Part shown: positions 43,188-43,479 of the stretch, in pieces | Layout of the letters: the number at the start of each line of letters is the position of its first letter | How positions within the stretch are numbered: the first letter of the stretch is position 1 | Assembly (NCBI GenBank): GCA_013001965.1 | Contig: JABDLA010000095.1 | Span: 1 to 43,479 of the forward strand | DNA length: 43,479 bases | DNA from: Flavobacteriaceae bacterium | GTDB taxonomy: Bacteria; Bacteroidota; Bacteroidia; Flavobacteriales; Flavobacteriaceae | Reading direction: 5' to 3' | Position numbers and translations under genes: made by a program | Notes under the pieces: model-generated | What the model saw: the letters and a program-made list of their open reading frames with translations, nothing else | Databases searched by the model: none | Told to the model about the DNA's origin: nothing

Positions 43188-43479
43188 ATGAAAAACGCAT
43201 TGAAATTTTGTACACTAATCTTGCTATTCGTCGCAGTATCCTGTAGCAATGTATCTATTAATGGACTGCAAGAAGAGAGCTTGGAGCAAATAAATTTGAA
43301 GGCTTCAAAAAGTACCGTAGATATTTTTAATCCAGTTTATGGAACGATTCCGGGCACATCTACCCTGCATCGCAATGCCCATGGAATAACCGTCAATTAC
43401 AAAACCTCTGGATTGATACCTGGGAATGCCTATACTTTATGGTGGGTTATATGGAATAATCCAGGGAATTGCGAAGTTC
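43188..43479 (+). CDS. Lipoprotein of unknown function, 5' part (truncated by window edge)
   Basis: 97 codons are visible from ATG 43188. The signal MKNALKFCTLILLFVAVSC ends in a lipobox (VAVSC, Cys19). The mature part includes DIFNPVYGTIPGTSTLHRNA, GITVNYKTSGLIPGNAYTLW and then WWVIWNNPGNCEV at the edge. The pattern of a beta-sandwich-like segment with LIPGNAYTLWWVIWNNP recalls hypothetical proteins seen in several bacteria that carry the same WWV-x-NNP-x-C stretch; no function is known to me. Surface or periplasmic location is likely. Confidence 0.75.
   Translation, partial: MKNALKFCTLILLFVAVSCSNVSINGLQEESLEQINLKASKSTVDIFNPVYGTIPGTSTLHRNAHGITVNYKTSGLIPGNAYTLWWVIWNNPGNCEV

Noticed and set aside
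1-43479. CRISPR arrays, insertion sequences, prophage or toxin-antitoxin genes
   Set aside because: No regular direct repeats, transposase or integrase motifs, or phage structural genes were seen on either strand.

Overview
The window reads as a chromosomal segment from a member of the Bacteroidota, most likely a marine or environmental Flavobacteriia. The reasons are: AT-rich spacers; repeated promoter-like motifs of the Bacteroidota type (TTTG, 17-23 nt, TAnnTTTG); A-rich translation starts with little Shine-Dalgarno; an alternative complex III (act) operon feeding a cytochrome oxidase; a DUF2723 membrane protein; many lipoprotein glycosidases; and a rimP-nusA-infB block followed by a SPOR-domain gene. 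No phage, transposase, CRISPR array or rRNA was seen. One tRNA gene, tRNA-Gln(TTG), is present.

Layout. (1) 1-2084: 5' two thirds of polA on the minus strand, cut by the window edge. (2) 2169-6702: a cyanophycin module made of isoaspartyl peptidase (iaaA), cyanophycinase (cphB, minus) and cyanophycin synthetase (cphA), which together would make, store and recycle the Asp-Arg polymer. A small secreted protein of unknown function follows. (3) 7347-18022: an N-glycan dismantling locus in two divergent arms. The minus arm is GH92 alpha-mannosidase, sugar MFS transporter and glycosylasparaginase. The plus arm is GH20 beta-hexosaminidase, CutC and GH2 beta-mannosidase. The exported enzymes cover the sugar bonds of a Man-GlcNAc2-Asn core and end in GlcNAc plus aspartate; no SusC/SusD pair or endoglycosidase is present here. 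(4) 18065-23683: a membrane metallophosphoesterase, a thioredoxin-fold protein without active-site cysteines, and a DUF2723/NodB-deacetylase pair on the minus strand. (5) 23834-29847: tRNA-Gln, a tandem universal stress protein, and rimP-nusA-infB with a terminator-like hairpin in its leader, then a SPOR protein. (6) 30156-41771: actABCDEF-coxBA, one same-strand block for a quinol:cytochrome c oxidoreductase (ACIII) and oxidase subunits II and I. (7) 41844-end: ruvB, an AT-rich spacer, and the start of a lipoprotein of unknown function.

Most of the content is recognisable core and accessory metabolism, so I do not claim a wholly new system. The points most worth following are: a helix-hairpin-helix tail fused to the membrane subunit ActC; the attenuator-like leader of rimP-nusA-infB; CutC locked inside an N-glycan operon; the placement of an aspartate-releasing glycosylasparaginase beside an aspartate-polymer module; a conserved-looking in-frame peptide behind the glycosylasparaginase stop; and a ruvB promoter that overlaps the coxA terminator and may give a leaderless message.
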